This document shows, piece after piece, positions 45,111-58,012 of a stretch of DNA of 64,000 nucleotides. The stretch comes from Diphasiastrum complanatum (taxonomy: Eukaryota; Streptophyta; Lycopodiopsida; Lycopodiales; Lycopodiaceae). The position numbers were made by a program, and so were the translations under genes. The DNA lies in the NCBI GenBank assembly GCA_029204225.1, contig CM055092.1:24228005-24292004 (forward strand), given 5' to 3'. Below the pieces are notes generated by a model. It worked only from the letters and a program-made list of their open reading frames with translations, was not told the origin of the DNA and did no database searches. The first letter of the stretch is position 1. Each line of letters begins with the position of its first letter.

Positions 45111-46909
45111 CTGCCCATCTGTTGTAAGGCAAAGGGCTCTTTTGATTTGGAACCAAAAGAATTATTCAACTAGGTCTGAACAGCTGTCGATGATTATATC
45201 CTCCCTATAAAAGAGGCATTTATGCTCCTGGTAGGATCTTGAAAGCTTTGTTGGAAAGCTTCAATCCCTACATGAAAATCTGGCAAGTGCCAAGAAAGAA
45301 CACAAGGTAGCATGCCTGATAGTCGAATTCTGCTGAGATTGTGGAAATTGAAACATTACCAATGCTCATTTCCAGTTTCGGTAGGAGTGTATTTACAATG
45401 TAACCCCGTCAACAACAAAAGTAAGAGGAAGGAATAGGAGTTAGAAATTTTGGGTATGCAATAGGAACAATTTGGTATTGGATATTCTTAGGTACATGCG
45501 ATTGGTGAAATTTAAAGCATTTTGTAGGGACAGGAAAATATCAAGACTTGGTTGAAATGTCTCACCAGGACTGGAGTTTTCAATCACGAGGTAAGTTTTT
45601 TAGCATAGCGAGATACCTAGATGAGCTTCTGATCCTGTTCTTTGACATGTCATTTTGAATTCAGTAAGCAGGCCTACTGTTATCAGGAGTTGCATGATCC
45701 ATGCAAGAAGTTTTTTTTTTCAGGTGAGAAGCACTTAGCTACTCAGAGAAAGACCCTGAGGCTATCTCCTACAAGGAGGTAAGCCTTAAAAAAAGGGCTA
45801 TACATTCAACTTGAGAAAGAGGCTCTCAAGATACTTCATTTAACTTAAGAAATTGAATTTAAATGGGCCCATCAATTATGTGATCCAGCTTTAGTAAGGC
45901 AGGGCCCTCAAATTTTATCACATGAAACTACCATAAATTTGCCATGTTATTGCTCGCTGGTTTGTCTTTTGACGAGTGAAGATGTTAAAATCTGAAGTTT
46001 GAAAAGCAAAGCCACCATTTATCAATTGTCCTGGCTTGATCACAGCAGTAGCATGTCAGCATCACTTGTCCTTTCTAGGAAACTTGGTGTGTAACTTATT
46101 AAAGACATGAAAGAGATTCAAAACATGGTAAGTTTAACCATAATTTGCTATCTGTACACTTCTCAGCTCTCTCGATGACAGCAGGCATATGAAAGCCTTA
46201 AAAGAGCTTCTTTTGAATGTTAGAATGTAGCCTAAGTATACTGTGTGAGAAAATGTCACGATTTTTGACTTAAATTATATTATGAACCTGTCAACCTATA
46301 AGAATAGCTTAAAAATCTACAAGGGTCCTCAGGTCCCATTTATAGATAACTTGGAAACTATTTGATTTTAAAATTGGACCCAAAAGACACCTTTCATTGA
46401 AGTGCACCTCTTGAAGGGCAACCTTCATGGGAATGTGCCCCTTCAAAGGTGAGCATATACTATGGGCTAGGTCATCGATGTTTGGAGGCCCGTTGTAAGG
46501 ATGTATTGGCAAGTCTTCTTGTCGAGCCGAAGTAGTGGCCCAAGAAGATGAGCCATTATATCCTTACCATGGGTTGACAAAAATCTATGATGATACATAC
46601 ATAATGTGTCTCACGGAAATTTAGAATAAAGTTATGGACATAATTTGCAAATCCATTAATTTTTCAATTCGTGAGAGCTAGGTATTTTCAAAATTTTATT
46701 TGTGAAGCTTATGTATTTTCAAGATTCCTTCCATGATGGTTAAGTAATTCCAAGATTCCATCCATGAGGACTCTATATTTTAAAGGGACGAAAATAATAG
46801 CCAAAATTTGAAAAAAAAAAATGAGATACCCTTATCATGTCGTAGGTAATTTTGGTCTCCAAACTCAATTTGGGCCATTGGTTAATTGATGCAAGAGATT
46901 TGAGTGCAT

Positions 46910-46912
<3 letters not shown>
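45111..46912. other. Intergenic stretch downstream of the kinase gene
   Basis: No gene or transposon end recognised. It presumably begins with the 3' untranslated region of the kinase transcript. Confidence 0.4.

Positions 46913-47000
<88 letters not shown>
46913..47000. repeat. Compound microsatellite (CT)31(AT)13
   Basis: CT dinucleotides 46913-46974 run directly into AT dinucleotides 46975-47000. Confidence 0.97.
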
Positions 47001-48851
47001 TTGCTTAATGTTTTTGAAAACGCGTTAAGAAATATGGTCATAAATGTGTTTTTGAAATGGGGGAGCGTTTCTCAAAAATGTTTTTTTTTTTTTTTTTGTT
47101 TTGTTTTTGTGGGCAATATGGGTATTAAATTAAAGCATTAATTAAGGGCAATATATCTATGTAGGTTGCCGAATGGCTTGGGTACAATGGAGTGGTTTAA
47201 TTTAGGTGGATCAATCCTTGTTTGAATCTGTCTAGGGGTTCAGTTAAATTAATATCTTTTTTTTTTTTTGCGTCAATGATTTTGGATTCAGAAACGTGTT
47301 TTTGGGCAACTATGATATATATTTATTTATTAATTGTAAATAATGTATTCTATAGGAATGTAATGTGGTTGTCACCAATATTGATTGTCTACAGCATTCT
47401 TTGGCCACTAGTCTTCTATTACCCATTATTGAGCTTTTAATGCTTTGTGCTTTCATTTGTTCTTATCATCTATTCCTAGCTTGGGTTGGCTTGATTATCA
47501 AAAATCTATTGGACCTATTTAATAGTTAATTGTTGTCATTTGATTATTATCATTGTTTATGTTAATAATGAAATGATTGAGCACCAATATTTTCTCTGTG
47601 GTTATCAGCTCTTAACGTGTGAGCAACAGTTATCCACATATAAGTGATATCAGTAGGGCAAAATCACATATACTGCATTGTTTCACCACTACTATGTTGA
47701 CGCCTACCATAAAAACTAGGAGCAACAACGGTTTTTGTTGCTTTTTCTGATGCAAGCAAAAGACCGCATTTTTTTTTACCATCTACCATGCTCATACAAG
47801 TTATTTTGCTCCCGCTTGGTATGCCCTGGATTGCTCACATGGTCTTGTGGATCTATCTCTCCACAATAGCACTTGATAATTGAAGATGTCGTTTGATGAT
47901 GCGTTCACGATCAGGCACTTTAGCATGAGCAATACTATGTCTTGGCACCTTCATGTACATAATGTTGGCCCTATGGGATACATTCACATCATCTTTCGCC
48001 CAATCAACAACTGGGCATTTCTTAGGAACCCTCTTCTCACTGCCACTAAAAGTGGAAGAAGCAGAAGACAACAATGCAAAATCAACAACATCATGCACTA
48101 TATTGACAAACGGTTGTCCTTGCATGGCACATGCTTTATTGGATGCTACTCTATTGATGAACTTTTCTAGGCTCGGCCCCATTGTCGGCCTTTCGCATAG
48201 CAAGCATATCAAACACTTTGCAAAATTGCATTAACCATATCACCCACACATGCCTTGTAAAGAGACAATTGTGAACGTTAGGCCTCGACAACAAGCCAAC
48301 TACCATGTCTAGACTGCCAATCAATGTAGCATTCATTAGGATTTTACAGATATAAATTTTAAAAAAAAATCAAAAACATATCCAAACTCCTACTTACTCA
48401 TATGCCCACCGCATTCATATATCGGTCCTAGTGAGAGTTGTTGGATTTATCTCCTCTACTCTCCTAAATCCCATGTTAAAGGCTAGTTCCATTCATAACG
48501 TTGTAGACTTACATGCATTGTCGCACAATACAGGCAAGATGAAGAAGCCCGACTATTGGGCTTGGCCGACAAATCCTATTGGGCTAGGTCGACTTTTCCG
48601 ACGACACATTGACTTGTCAACTATCTCGACCTAATTGGCCATGTCAACGACTTGCTCAACGACCAAATAAATCGAAGCCTTTTCACGCCCGCTTCCTGTA
48701 CTGTGAACAACCTTGACAATGACAACAGCCGTCACGATCTCCTCCAGACGACACAATGGCTCCATGCCATCTCTTTGTACATACATTTGCACAAGTGTAA
48801 TATAGTAGATCCTTGCAATCTATTCATAGCCTAGTTAAAAGAGACAGACAC
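47001..48851. other. Non-coding stretch, no gene recognised
   Basis: Contains poly-T runs near 47082 and 47260. Overlapping frames at 47853-48234 on both strands have no domain I recognise. Decayed transposon sequence is likely. Confidence 0.35.
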
Positions 48852-49220
48852 TGTAGATGCTTTCATGCATCGATTATTTCTTCAGACTGATAGTCAGTAA
48901 TAAGCTCATAGCTTTTACAGAGTGGAGTTAGCTTCTTGAGCATGTGCGATTTCGTCCATTATTTGTCTTGTGCTCACATCATCAAACTGACATGTATTCC
49001 TATACATTAATATGAATCAATCACTGTCATTTGCATTCAGAGTTCTTGTCAATATTGTATGCGTTGCTACTATGTCTTCATGTCTGACATTCTTACTACT
49101 TTGTCTAATTGTCTGCTCTTCTGCTTCCGCAAACAACCGTGCAATCAGGCTCTAGTTTAATCTTGTGTTCGCCTACTGTTACCAGTAGTGCACACATAGA
49201 GGAACATCCGTTCTCCAGCA
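48852..49220 (+). mobile_element. Copia LTR, 5' end of a truncated element
   Basis: Candidate bounds TGTAGATGCTTTC (48852) to CTCCAGCA (49220). The primer-binding motif TGGTATCAGAG follows immediately at 49221. Nothing copia-like is readable after the primer site: sequence passes into a minus-strand gypsy integrase at about 49300, so the element was truncated or interrupted there. Confidence 0.6.
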
Positions 49221-49289
49221 TGGTATCAGAGTAGTAACTACTACTCTCTGATCCTTTTATCTGATACCAGCCCAGCATGGTATCAGAGC
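49215..49289. repeat. Duplicated and inverted copia primer-binding sites
   Basis: CCAGCATGGTATCAGAG occurs at 49215-49231 and again at 49272-49288. Between them CTGATACCA (49261-49269) is the inverted form of TGGTATCAG. The three copies within 75 bp can form a hairpin. Confidence 0.8.
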
Positions 49290-49299
49290 ATATCTGATT

Positions 49300-52060
49300 C
49301 CTTAAGTGATTTTATCTCAGAGCTATTTCTATAGCTTGATAAGCTTCCCAGAGGATTAACAAAGTGTGTACCCCGGTCACTGACAATCTTGATCGGACAT
49401 CCAAATCTAATTATAATATTTTCATACAGAAACTTGGTCGTAGATTTCGCATCAGCATCTTTGACAGCTTTGGCTTCAACCCACTTGGTCATATAATCAG
49501 TTGCTACGATAATGTATCGGGCCTGAGATCCTTACGCGGCAGGATGAATGGGACCAACATAATCCAGTCCCCATTTTTCAAACGGTGCTTGCGATAAAAC
49601 CGGATGCAAGGGTTCATAATTCTGTCGAGTAGGTCGTCATGCTTGCTGGCAAACATCACATGTCCGAATAAAATTTTTGTGTCCTTATGAAGCGTAGGCC
49701 ACCGACAACCTGATTGCAAAAGTTCGCAAACAATAATATCTGTAGAGAAGTGTCCTCCGCCCATGCCATCATGTGAAAACATAATTAAATCGGGTACTTC
49801 ATGTGGTAAAACACATTTACGGAGAATATTGTCTGATCCACAATGATACAATTGTCCTGCAATCAATTGATAAGGTTGAGCCTTATGAATCAATTGTCTC
49901 TTCTGTACTTTTGTCAAAGAGTCATTCGGTTGTCCTAGCATCAGGTACTCAACAATATTCGCTACCCACTCAGGTACTGCTTCGACATAGAACAATGCAG
50001 CATCTGGTAATTCATCATCCACTTCAGTGTTAACTGGTGCAGATTCGATTCGCAAAACGTGATCGGCAAGATAATGTTGCTTTCCCTTTCGAACCACAAT
50101 TTGAAAGTCAAATTCAGTCAATAATAATAACCATCTTGCAATACATCTAGTATTGCATGTCTTGTTTACCAAGTAAAGTAATGGCTGATGATTTGTATAA
50201 AATGCAAAGTGTGTTTCCTTGAGGTAGTGACGAAATTTTCGAACAGAAAAAATCATGGCTAACGCTTCACATTTTGTTGTTGAATAATTCTTCTTCGGAT
50301 CTGTAAGTTGTCTGCTTGCAAATCGTATAGGATAATCCTTCTTATAATCTCCTAGCTGCGTCAAAACTGATCCAGTGGCGTATTTTGAGGCATCCGTATG
50401 AACATGAAATTCTATCATCCAATCTGGAGAACGCAGTACTGGTGCTGGAGTTAATGCTTTTTTTGATTTTTCAAAGGCTTCTAACGCCTCTACTATCCAA
50501 ATAGGAACAATGGTCAATTTGTATATAGGTCGTGCTAAATCCGCAAAGAAGATAATAAAAATTCGATAGTAGTTCGCATGACCCATAAACACATAAACTC
50601 CACAAATTGTTGTTGGTGGTGGCAATTCCACAATAATCTTGATCTTAGAATAATTTGTGGCAATACCATGTCTTGATATCACATGTCCAAGCACAACTCC
50701 GTGGGAAACCCATATCTGGCTTTTTTCTAGATTTAGAGAAATTTGATATTTGCGGCATCTTTCAAATACTTTCTCCAATCGATCCAGATGGTTTGCATCT
50801 ATACTATGGACTCCAGGTCATCCAAGTAAATTTCAAGGAATTATAATCTTTAAAAGCAAATTGCATTACTCATTGGAACGAACTTGGTGCATTACAGAGT
50901 CCAAACGACATTACTTTGTAAGCATAGGTGTCCCATTCTGTTGCAAAAGTGATTTTGTGGCGATCGGCAAGTGCAATCTTAACCTGGTTGTAACCACTAA
51001 ATCCATCCAAGAAACTATTAGCTTCTGCTCCAGCAAGACGATCCAAAATGGTTTCAGTAAAAGGTAACGGAAAGTGATCCTTCCGTGTCAATTTGTTCAA
51101 CGCTTTGAGATTCACACAAATTCTCAATTTTCCATTCTTCTTAGAAACAATGACAATCGGTGAGATTCATTCGGTATGTTCGATCTCATAAATGAAATCG
51201 ACGTCAAGCAGTATCTAAAGTTCTTTCTTTATCAGGTCCGCAACATTAGGATTACAACAATAGAACTTTGTAACCTTTGGAACTGCATCAGGTACTAAAG
51301 GTATGGTATGTTCAATCACTGAAGTCGGAATACCTTTTAGATCTTGATAAGTCCATGCAAAGCAATCTTGATACTTACTAAGTAACATGCGGAGTGCTTG
51401 ATCCAACTTGTACAATCTTTTCCAGTTCTCCTGGTGCGACAAGATTCATTGGTTGTGTCCTAGCTGGACCATCGTAAACATCTTTTGAGTCTGGCATGTG
51501 TTTTTCAAGTTCACGATGTGCTTTAGGTAACATGATAACCACATCATCCAATGTATAACGTTTAAAATGCTTGGGCATATCATGTTGGACTACATCTGCT
51601 TGTTCCTTTTCGAAAGGACTTGTCTTGGATCTTCGCTTAGCCTTCTTAGCAGGAATTGATCTTGGAGGTGCTGACTTCCGAGACGATGATGTCTTGCTAG
51701 AATTCTGACTTGTAGAATCATCCTCGACTTTTCCTTTGCCTTTATCCAGTAAGGGTGGCACATTCGTTGAATTAATCTTTTGAGGAGGATTTTCCCATTT
51801 CAAGACCTTATTATAATAATGCTTAGCTTGTTTCTTCATCATCGATCATGTGATCCTATCTTCCTTCAATATAACTACATTAGGCGGTTTTATTGTTGGT
51901 TCATCAGGAACATTACGCACTCCAAATCTGGTCAGATCCATATGATTTAGAATCTGCTTATCCGTAGGTTCTGCATTGCCATCATAAGTCAAGGCATGAC
52001 TCTACTCCCGCAATTCTGACAGGTATATCTTCAACCATTCCTCACAGACGAACTATCGTT
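49300..52060 (-). pseudogene. Ty3/gypsy retrotransposon, 3'-truncated pol
   Basis: Minus-strand order: gag-linker region (ALTYDGNAEPTDKQILNHMD about 51980, then a charged KSAPPRSIPAKKAKRR stretch), and pre-RT YQDCFAWTYQDLKGIP (about 51350). RT follows with ICVNLKALNKLTRKDHFPLPF (about 51100), SFLDGFSGYNQVKIALAD and VMSFGLCNAPSSFQ. After a frameshift come RT thumb/connection (LNLEKSQIWVSHGVVLGHVI), RNase H with FHVHTDASKYATGSVL (about 50390) and the integrase zinc/linker region. The integrase core starts (MTKWVEAKAVKDADAK, IVSDRGTHFVNP) and stops near 49300 after the second catalytic Asp. The catalytic FVDD-type RT box lies in the break near 50850. LTRs were not identified. The element is inactive. 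Confidence 0.87.
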
Positions 52061-53339
<1,279 letters not shown>

Positions 53340-53480
53340 ATTTATATTGCAAACTATGGTTGTTGCCAAACCTTGTGGGCTACTATCAGCATGTGTTGCA
53401 CTACCTTTCATATCTATCTTATAATGTAGCAAGGCCACACTAACCCTCTCTTTCTTTGGGCTGCCAAAACAACTATCCAC

Positions 53481-54129
53481 TATGAAATATTTCAGATCCT
53501 TAAGATCCAATCTACTTGAATGACCTTTGGTTAGAAAGAGAAATACACTACCAATCTCACCAATGTAGAAAAATCAGCATCTACACACAAATTGAGATGC
53601 AAACACCAATAGAACTTGATCAAACTTGAATAAAATGATTATGTATTGTTGTTTTCCATACAAAACCAGCAAGCTACTGTATTTCACATGTGTGGATCCA
53701 AAAATAACAAATATAGATCATTCTACACATAGAATTGCAAGCAATCACCAAGATAGTGCACCAATGGATAGTAGAACCCAAAAGAACCATGTATAAGCAT
53801 GAAATGAGATAGAAAAGAGAGAAAATTACTCTCTCCATGAGTTACACCCTTTTATAACAGGTCCAAACCTTATTTGGCCACTTGGTTGTCCCACCAAAAT
53901 GCTAACCCTACTAATTTTGGGTCTAGATTCAATCTACCCAACTATTCAAATTGAATCTACTCAAACTCGCATTCTAACTTTCCCACACTTTCAAAAAGTG
54001 TTTATTCAAATGAAATTTAGACTAATGAGCTTTGAAAAGTCAACCTCTAAGTCTGAAACAATTTTTGGCCTCAATATGCCAAATATGGAAATATTGCAAA
54101 ATGTGATGAAACTAGTTGAATTTTTCACA
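53481..54129 (-). mobile_element. 3' LTR of the 53.5-63.7 kb copia element
   Basis: 649 bp; minus-strand start TGTGAAAAATTC at 54129 after the purine tract GAAGAGGGAG. The far end, TGAAATATTTCATA, is a mutated form of the TTTGTCACA end preserved at 63579. CACATGTGTG (53686-53695) is a one-base-pair-decayed CACACGTGTG. Confidence 0.82.
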
Positions 54130-54960
54130 CTCCCTCTTCAACTAGTTTTAGCATAGACTTTGATAATACTCCAAGTGAAGTCCTATGCTTCATGAACAAA
54201 TCTTTTCCCAATGCTTTGGTGAAGATATCAGCTACACATTCCCTTGAAGACACATGTTGAAGCTCCACCTGCTTTGCAATGACTCACTCCCTCACAAAAT
54301 GATATTGTATCTCAATATGCTTGCTCCTAGCATAGTTTTTGACAATAGAACTTTGGTCCATCATAAGAATGATCTTCTTCCTAAGAATAGATCTCCTTTC
54401 AATGATCATGTAATGCTCAAAATAGAAACAACCATAATTGATATAGAGAATAGTGTCCACTTGGGATGCTTCACTATTTCTTACATCAATTTTACATGTA
54501 AAAATGTGACTAGAACATGAAAAATCAAATAGAATGTAAATGAAATGATTCCACCATTCTTCCAAGCAAAATACAGCAAACAAACAATAAATGTGAGTGA
54601 TCAACATTTGCTTGCATGTCTCCTCCTTCTTTGTCCTTTGTTGCCTTGTATCTTCCATGATACTCCATGAATGAGCCTCCATCTTCATCTTGCCATAAGA
54701 TGCCATTAAGCCTTGATGACTTGACCATGAATGAGTGACATAATGAACCTCCAATAGCTTCATTTCCATCAGCAAAACCAGCCAAGAATGCTAGTACAAG
54801 CCCAACATCAAAACAATGTTCACCAATGTAGCTAGTTTTACCATATCTTGACAATTTGCACACATCCACATGAAATTGCTCAAACATGAGATAGAAAAAG
54901 TAAAGTAAACTTGAACAACACTTACTTGATACTCCTTTAACCCTACTTGAGTCTTCAATA
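54130..54960 (-). pseudogene. Copia RNase H C-terminus preceded by foreign sequence
   Basis: The end reads ARSKHIEIQYHFVRE (about 54330-54284), then VELQHVSSRECVADIFTKAL and LVEEGV, the canonical copia RNase H terminus before the polypurine tract. Upstream, instead of RT, is unrelated sequence with CKIDVRNSEASQVDTILYIN (about 54500-54440), resembling part of the nested element's odd reading frame (58500 and 57830). Confidence 0.75.
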
Positions 54961-54962
54961 TG

Positions 54963-55604
54963 CTACAAAAATAGATCTATAACATCTTTGCCAATTACCT
55001 CTCCTTTGATGCTCTTGACTAGCTCCAAATTGCCAACTTCCCTTTTGACTAGTTGAAGCCCTTTGAGATCAACCTCTTGATCTTCAACTTGACCATCAAA
55101 GTCATTGAACAAAATTTGTTTTCCAGATCCAATACTTGATTTTACAGCAAGATAACATCCGTCCACTTGCATAGCTCCATGTACCCAAGAAGATCCTCCA
55201 AAAGATGTTCCACTCTTCATAAGAGATCGATACTCAAGATCCATTGCTTGGATCCACTCCTCTTCTTTCCTTGCTTGATCTACACTTGTAGGCTCGTCCA
55301 AAGAGGCTAGGAAATCAGCATAATTTTCAAAAACTACTTGCTTACCCTTTTGATCATATGTGAGCCTTGAAGGTACTTGTCTTTCTCTTGATGTTCTCCT
55401 TGGCTTTTGACTTGATGAAGGTCCATCATCACCACCATCCAAAGTAGGATCCTTCTCATCAAAATCAAGAATGCTATATCCATCCACTCTACCATCAATC
55501 ATGCTTGAAGACACCTTTGGAATGTTCCCCTCATCAAAAATGACATCTCTACCAGCAATCACTTTGTTAGTAGAAGGAGTGTAAACCTTGTAGGCTTTAC
55601 GCAC
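54963..55604 (-). pseudogene. Copia post-integrase linker region, cut before RT
   Basis: Starts KAYKVYTPSTNKVIAGRDVI followed by FDEG, the conserved segment after copia integrase. A low-complexity acidic/serine linker and PSRLTYDQKGKQVVFENYAD follow. The start of the RT region (EEEWIQAMDLEYRSLMKSGT) is seen, but the frame then diverges from RT and ends. The rest of RT is deleted. Confidence 0.8.
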
Positions 55605-55702
55605 CTCACTATATCCAACAAAAATACCTCTTCTTGAAGATGGATCCTCCTTGGTCCTATCATCAAGAGTAATGTTGACATAGCATGTGCATCCAAAGGT
55701 TC

Positions 55703-56143
55703 TTAGAAATTGACACTCGGCCTCCTCTTGAATAGCATCTCAAAAGGTGTCCTTCTATCCAAAATAGCACTCGACCACCTATTGCACAAGAAATTGGCAC
55801 ACAACAAAGCTTGATCCCAAAATGGTTTGTCAAGATTAGCACTTAACCTCATAGCTTTAGCACTTTCACATAAAGTCCTATTCTTCCTTTCAGCCACTCC
55901 ATTTTGTTGTGGGGTCCTTGATGTTGTATACTCCCTCTTGATCCCATGCTCATCACAAAAGGCCTTGAACTTGTTAGATATGTACTCACCACCATTGTCA
56001 CCTCTCAAGCACTTGATCTTTGTGGAAAATTGGTTCGGGCCTTGCATTCTTGAACTTGACAAAGACATCATACACTTCATCCTTGCTCTTTAGTAGATAG
56101 ATCCAACAAAATCTACTAAAATCATCATTATTTTGAGGAGGAG
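55703..56143 (-). pseudogene. Copia integrase core, C-terminal two thirds
   Basis: NNDDFSRFCWIYLLKSKDEV (about 56140), then KCLRGDNGGEYISNKFKAFC (Asp of DDE) and TPQQNGVAERKNRTLCE (Glu of DDE). AKAMRLSANLDKPFWDQALL follows. The N-terminal zinc-binding and first-Asp region lies beyond the nested insertion, around 60850-61230. Catalytic residues on this part are intact. Confidence 0.87.
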
Positions 56144-56381
56144 ACTCACATTTTGCAGCCCAAGGTAATCATTCAACAACCTACCAAAGACAAAGCTTGG
56201 ATCTTGAAGACAACCTTTATGGAGCTCTCACTACATTTGACAACTTGGAGCTCAAATTATGTTCTTATTATAATGAGTGATCATACTCACTACATACTTC
56301 AAGAACATGTTAATTAGGTTGTTTTTATGTATGTAATTATTATTGATCCAGGATAGTCTCATCAAGCTAAATTGTGAGGAG

Positions 56382-57339
56382 TGTTGAAATTTCACAATTC
56401 TAGCTTGACCATTTTTGGTCATATGCATTGTAATTGGCAAGAAGGCCATGTAAATAGATGCCACACATGCCAAATCACATAGGATGCTTATGTTACATAC
56501 ATCTTAGCTGTGCAAAAAGTACAAAAAGGACCAAGAGTGGATCCTAATCTGATCCTCAAGAGGGATTGGTTGTCAGATTACTTGATCTATCAATCTACTT
56601 GAGATTAAGATCAATCTAGATCAATTCTAGACACAAAATCCTAAAAAGAACAATCATTAATTGAAAGTAGTGTACTTTATGGTTTCACACGTGTGAAACA
56701 TTGTCTGAGTACGGACTCCAACTTGAAAATCAAGTACACATTGATAGAACCTCAAAACAATCAAAACAAATGTAGACAAATGGAGAGAATCACTCAAAAT
56801 TGCTTCCAAAACCAAGATTGGTGTCTCACTATGATTATGGCCAAATGTGGCTCTATATATACAATAAGTGGGAGCTCGTGGTACTGATCATCCCTCTGAT
56901 CCCACATGTGTGAAGGTGCTTTGTCATATGATGATTCATCATGCAAAACTGACATTTGGACAAAACCTTCTATTTTGAGCACTTTTGGTCCATTTTCCTT
57001 CTATATGGAGATCTACTTGGAAATCTTCTAAAAGTCAAAATTCACCTACTTCAGCTTATTCCACACGTGTGAGCTGTCCTCTACACATGGGATATGACAC
57101 CTAACCAAAGGATGTGGCTCATGCAATCAATAGATTGATGTCATGTGTCATATGTCTAGAAAACTAGTTTTTGGCCATTTTAGCCACTAGAACCTGAATT
57201 AAATCATATGTACAACATATATGATTATGGTACATGACAAGTACACTAGTTTCACATGTGGGAACATTCTCCACACATGTGTGTTTATCTATAACCAAGA
57301 TTTTTGGCCTCTACCAAGCTTATTTTTGCATTTTTCACA
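56382..57339 (-). mobile_element. LTR with polypurine-like sequence on both sides
   Basis: 958 bp from TGTTGAAATTTC (+ strand left edge) to CATTTTTCACA (right edge). It carries CACACGTGTG at 56686 and 57062. The sequence CTCCTCAAAAACC right of it is the minus-strand polypurine tract of the nested element. The left flank TTGTGAGGAG looks like a plus-strand polypurine tract. Confidence 0.7.
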
Positions 57340-57411
57340 CTCCTCAAAAACCTAGCTTGGTAGATCTAGCTTGATGGAAATCATGATGATCTTGAACTTG
57401 ACTCCATGGGC

Positions 57412-58012
57412 TTAATTGGTCTTTGCCGGTTCAAAAGGTGTGAAGATCAGCCAATGAGCTTGATGTGGATCTAAAATCACCATATCCATGATAGTGCTTC
57501 TTTGACGTTGACATCTTTGATGAGCTTGAGAGCTTTGCACCATCCTAGCATCTCCAAAATTGATTCCTTCCAATTTTATGTAGATGCTTGACCTTGAGGC
57601 TTGATCCTTCTTCATGTGCATGCTCCTTCATGAGAATAAATATTTCTTCTTGATTTATTAGAATCACAAAGATCTAACATCATGCTACCATGATCTAGAG
57701 AATTAGACTCATCCAAATTGGCAAGACTATGCATGCTATAATAACAAAGTGTTTGCATCATATCTTCATGCTTGTTTACCATGCTAATCTCATATCCAAT
57801 GAGGCTAAATACTTCATTATGGAGATAAGTGTCTTTAGAAGATGATTCACTTACTCTCACAAAGATTTTACAATCTGTCTCAATACAAATTTTCAAACTA
57901 TGAGTGAACAAATCACTTTTGCTCTTACATGACTTAAGAGCATACATTTGATGAAATAACCATTTGCTTTCTAGTTGATTCAAAATCAATTTCAACCTTT
58001 TAAGAACATCAT
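57412..58012 (-). pseudogene. Continuation of the nested element's unusual frame
   Basis: Frames 57995-57612 and 57621-57412 continue the reading frame at 58013-59383 after a break. KIFVRVSESSSKDTYLHNEV followed by FSLIGYEI parallels KLLMRISEASKVDTYIHKQV and VSLIKMEI in the upstream frame, indicating an internal duplication. The protein family is not recognised beyond this. Confidence 0.5.

Noticed and set aside
47853-48234. Overlapping frames of about 90-120 codons on both strands
   Set aside because: No motif, and both strands are equally open, which suggests chance.
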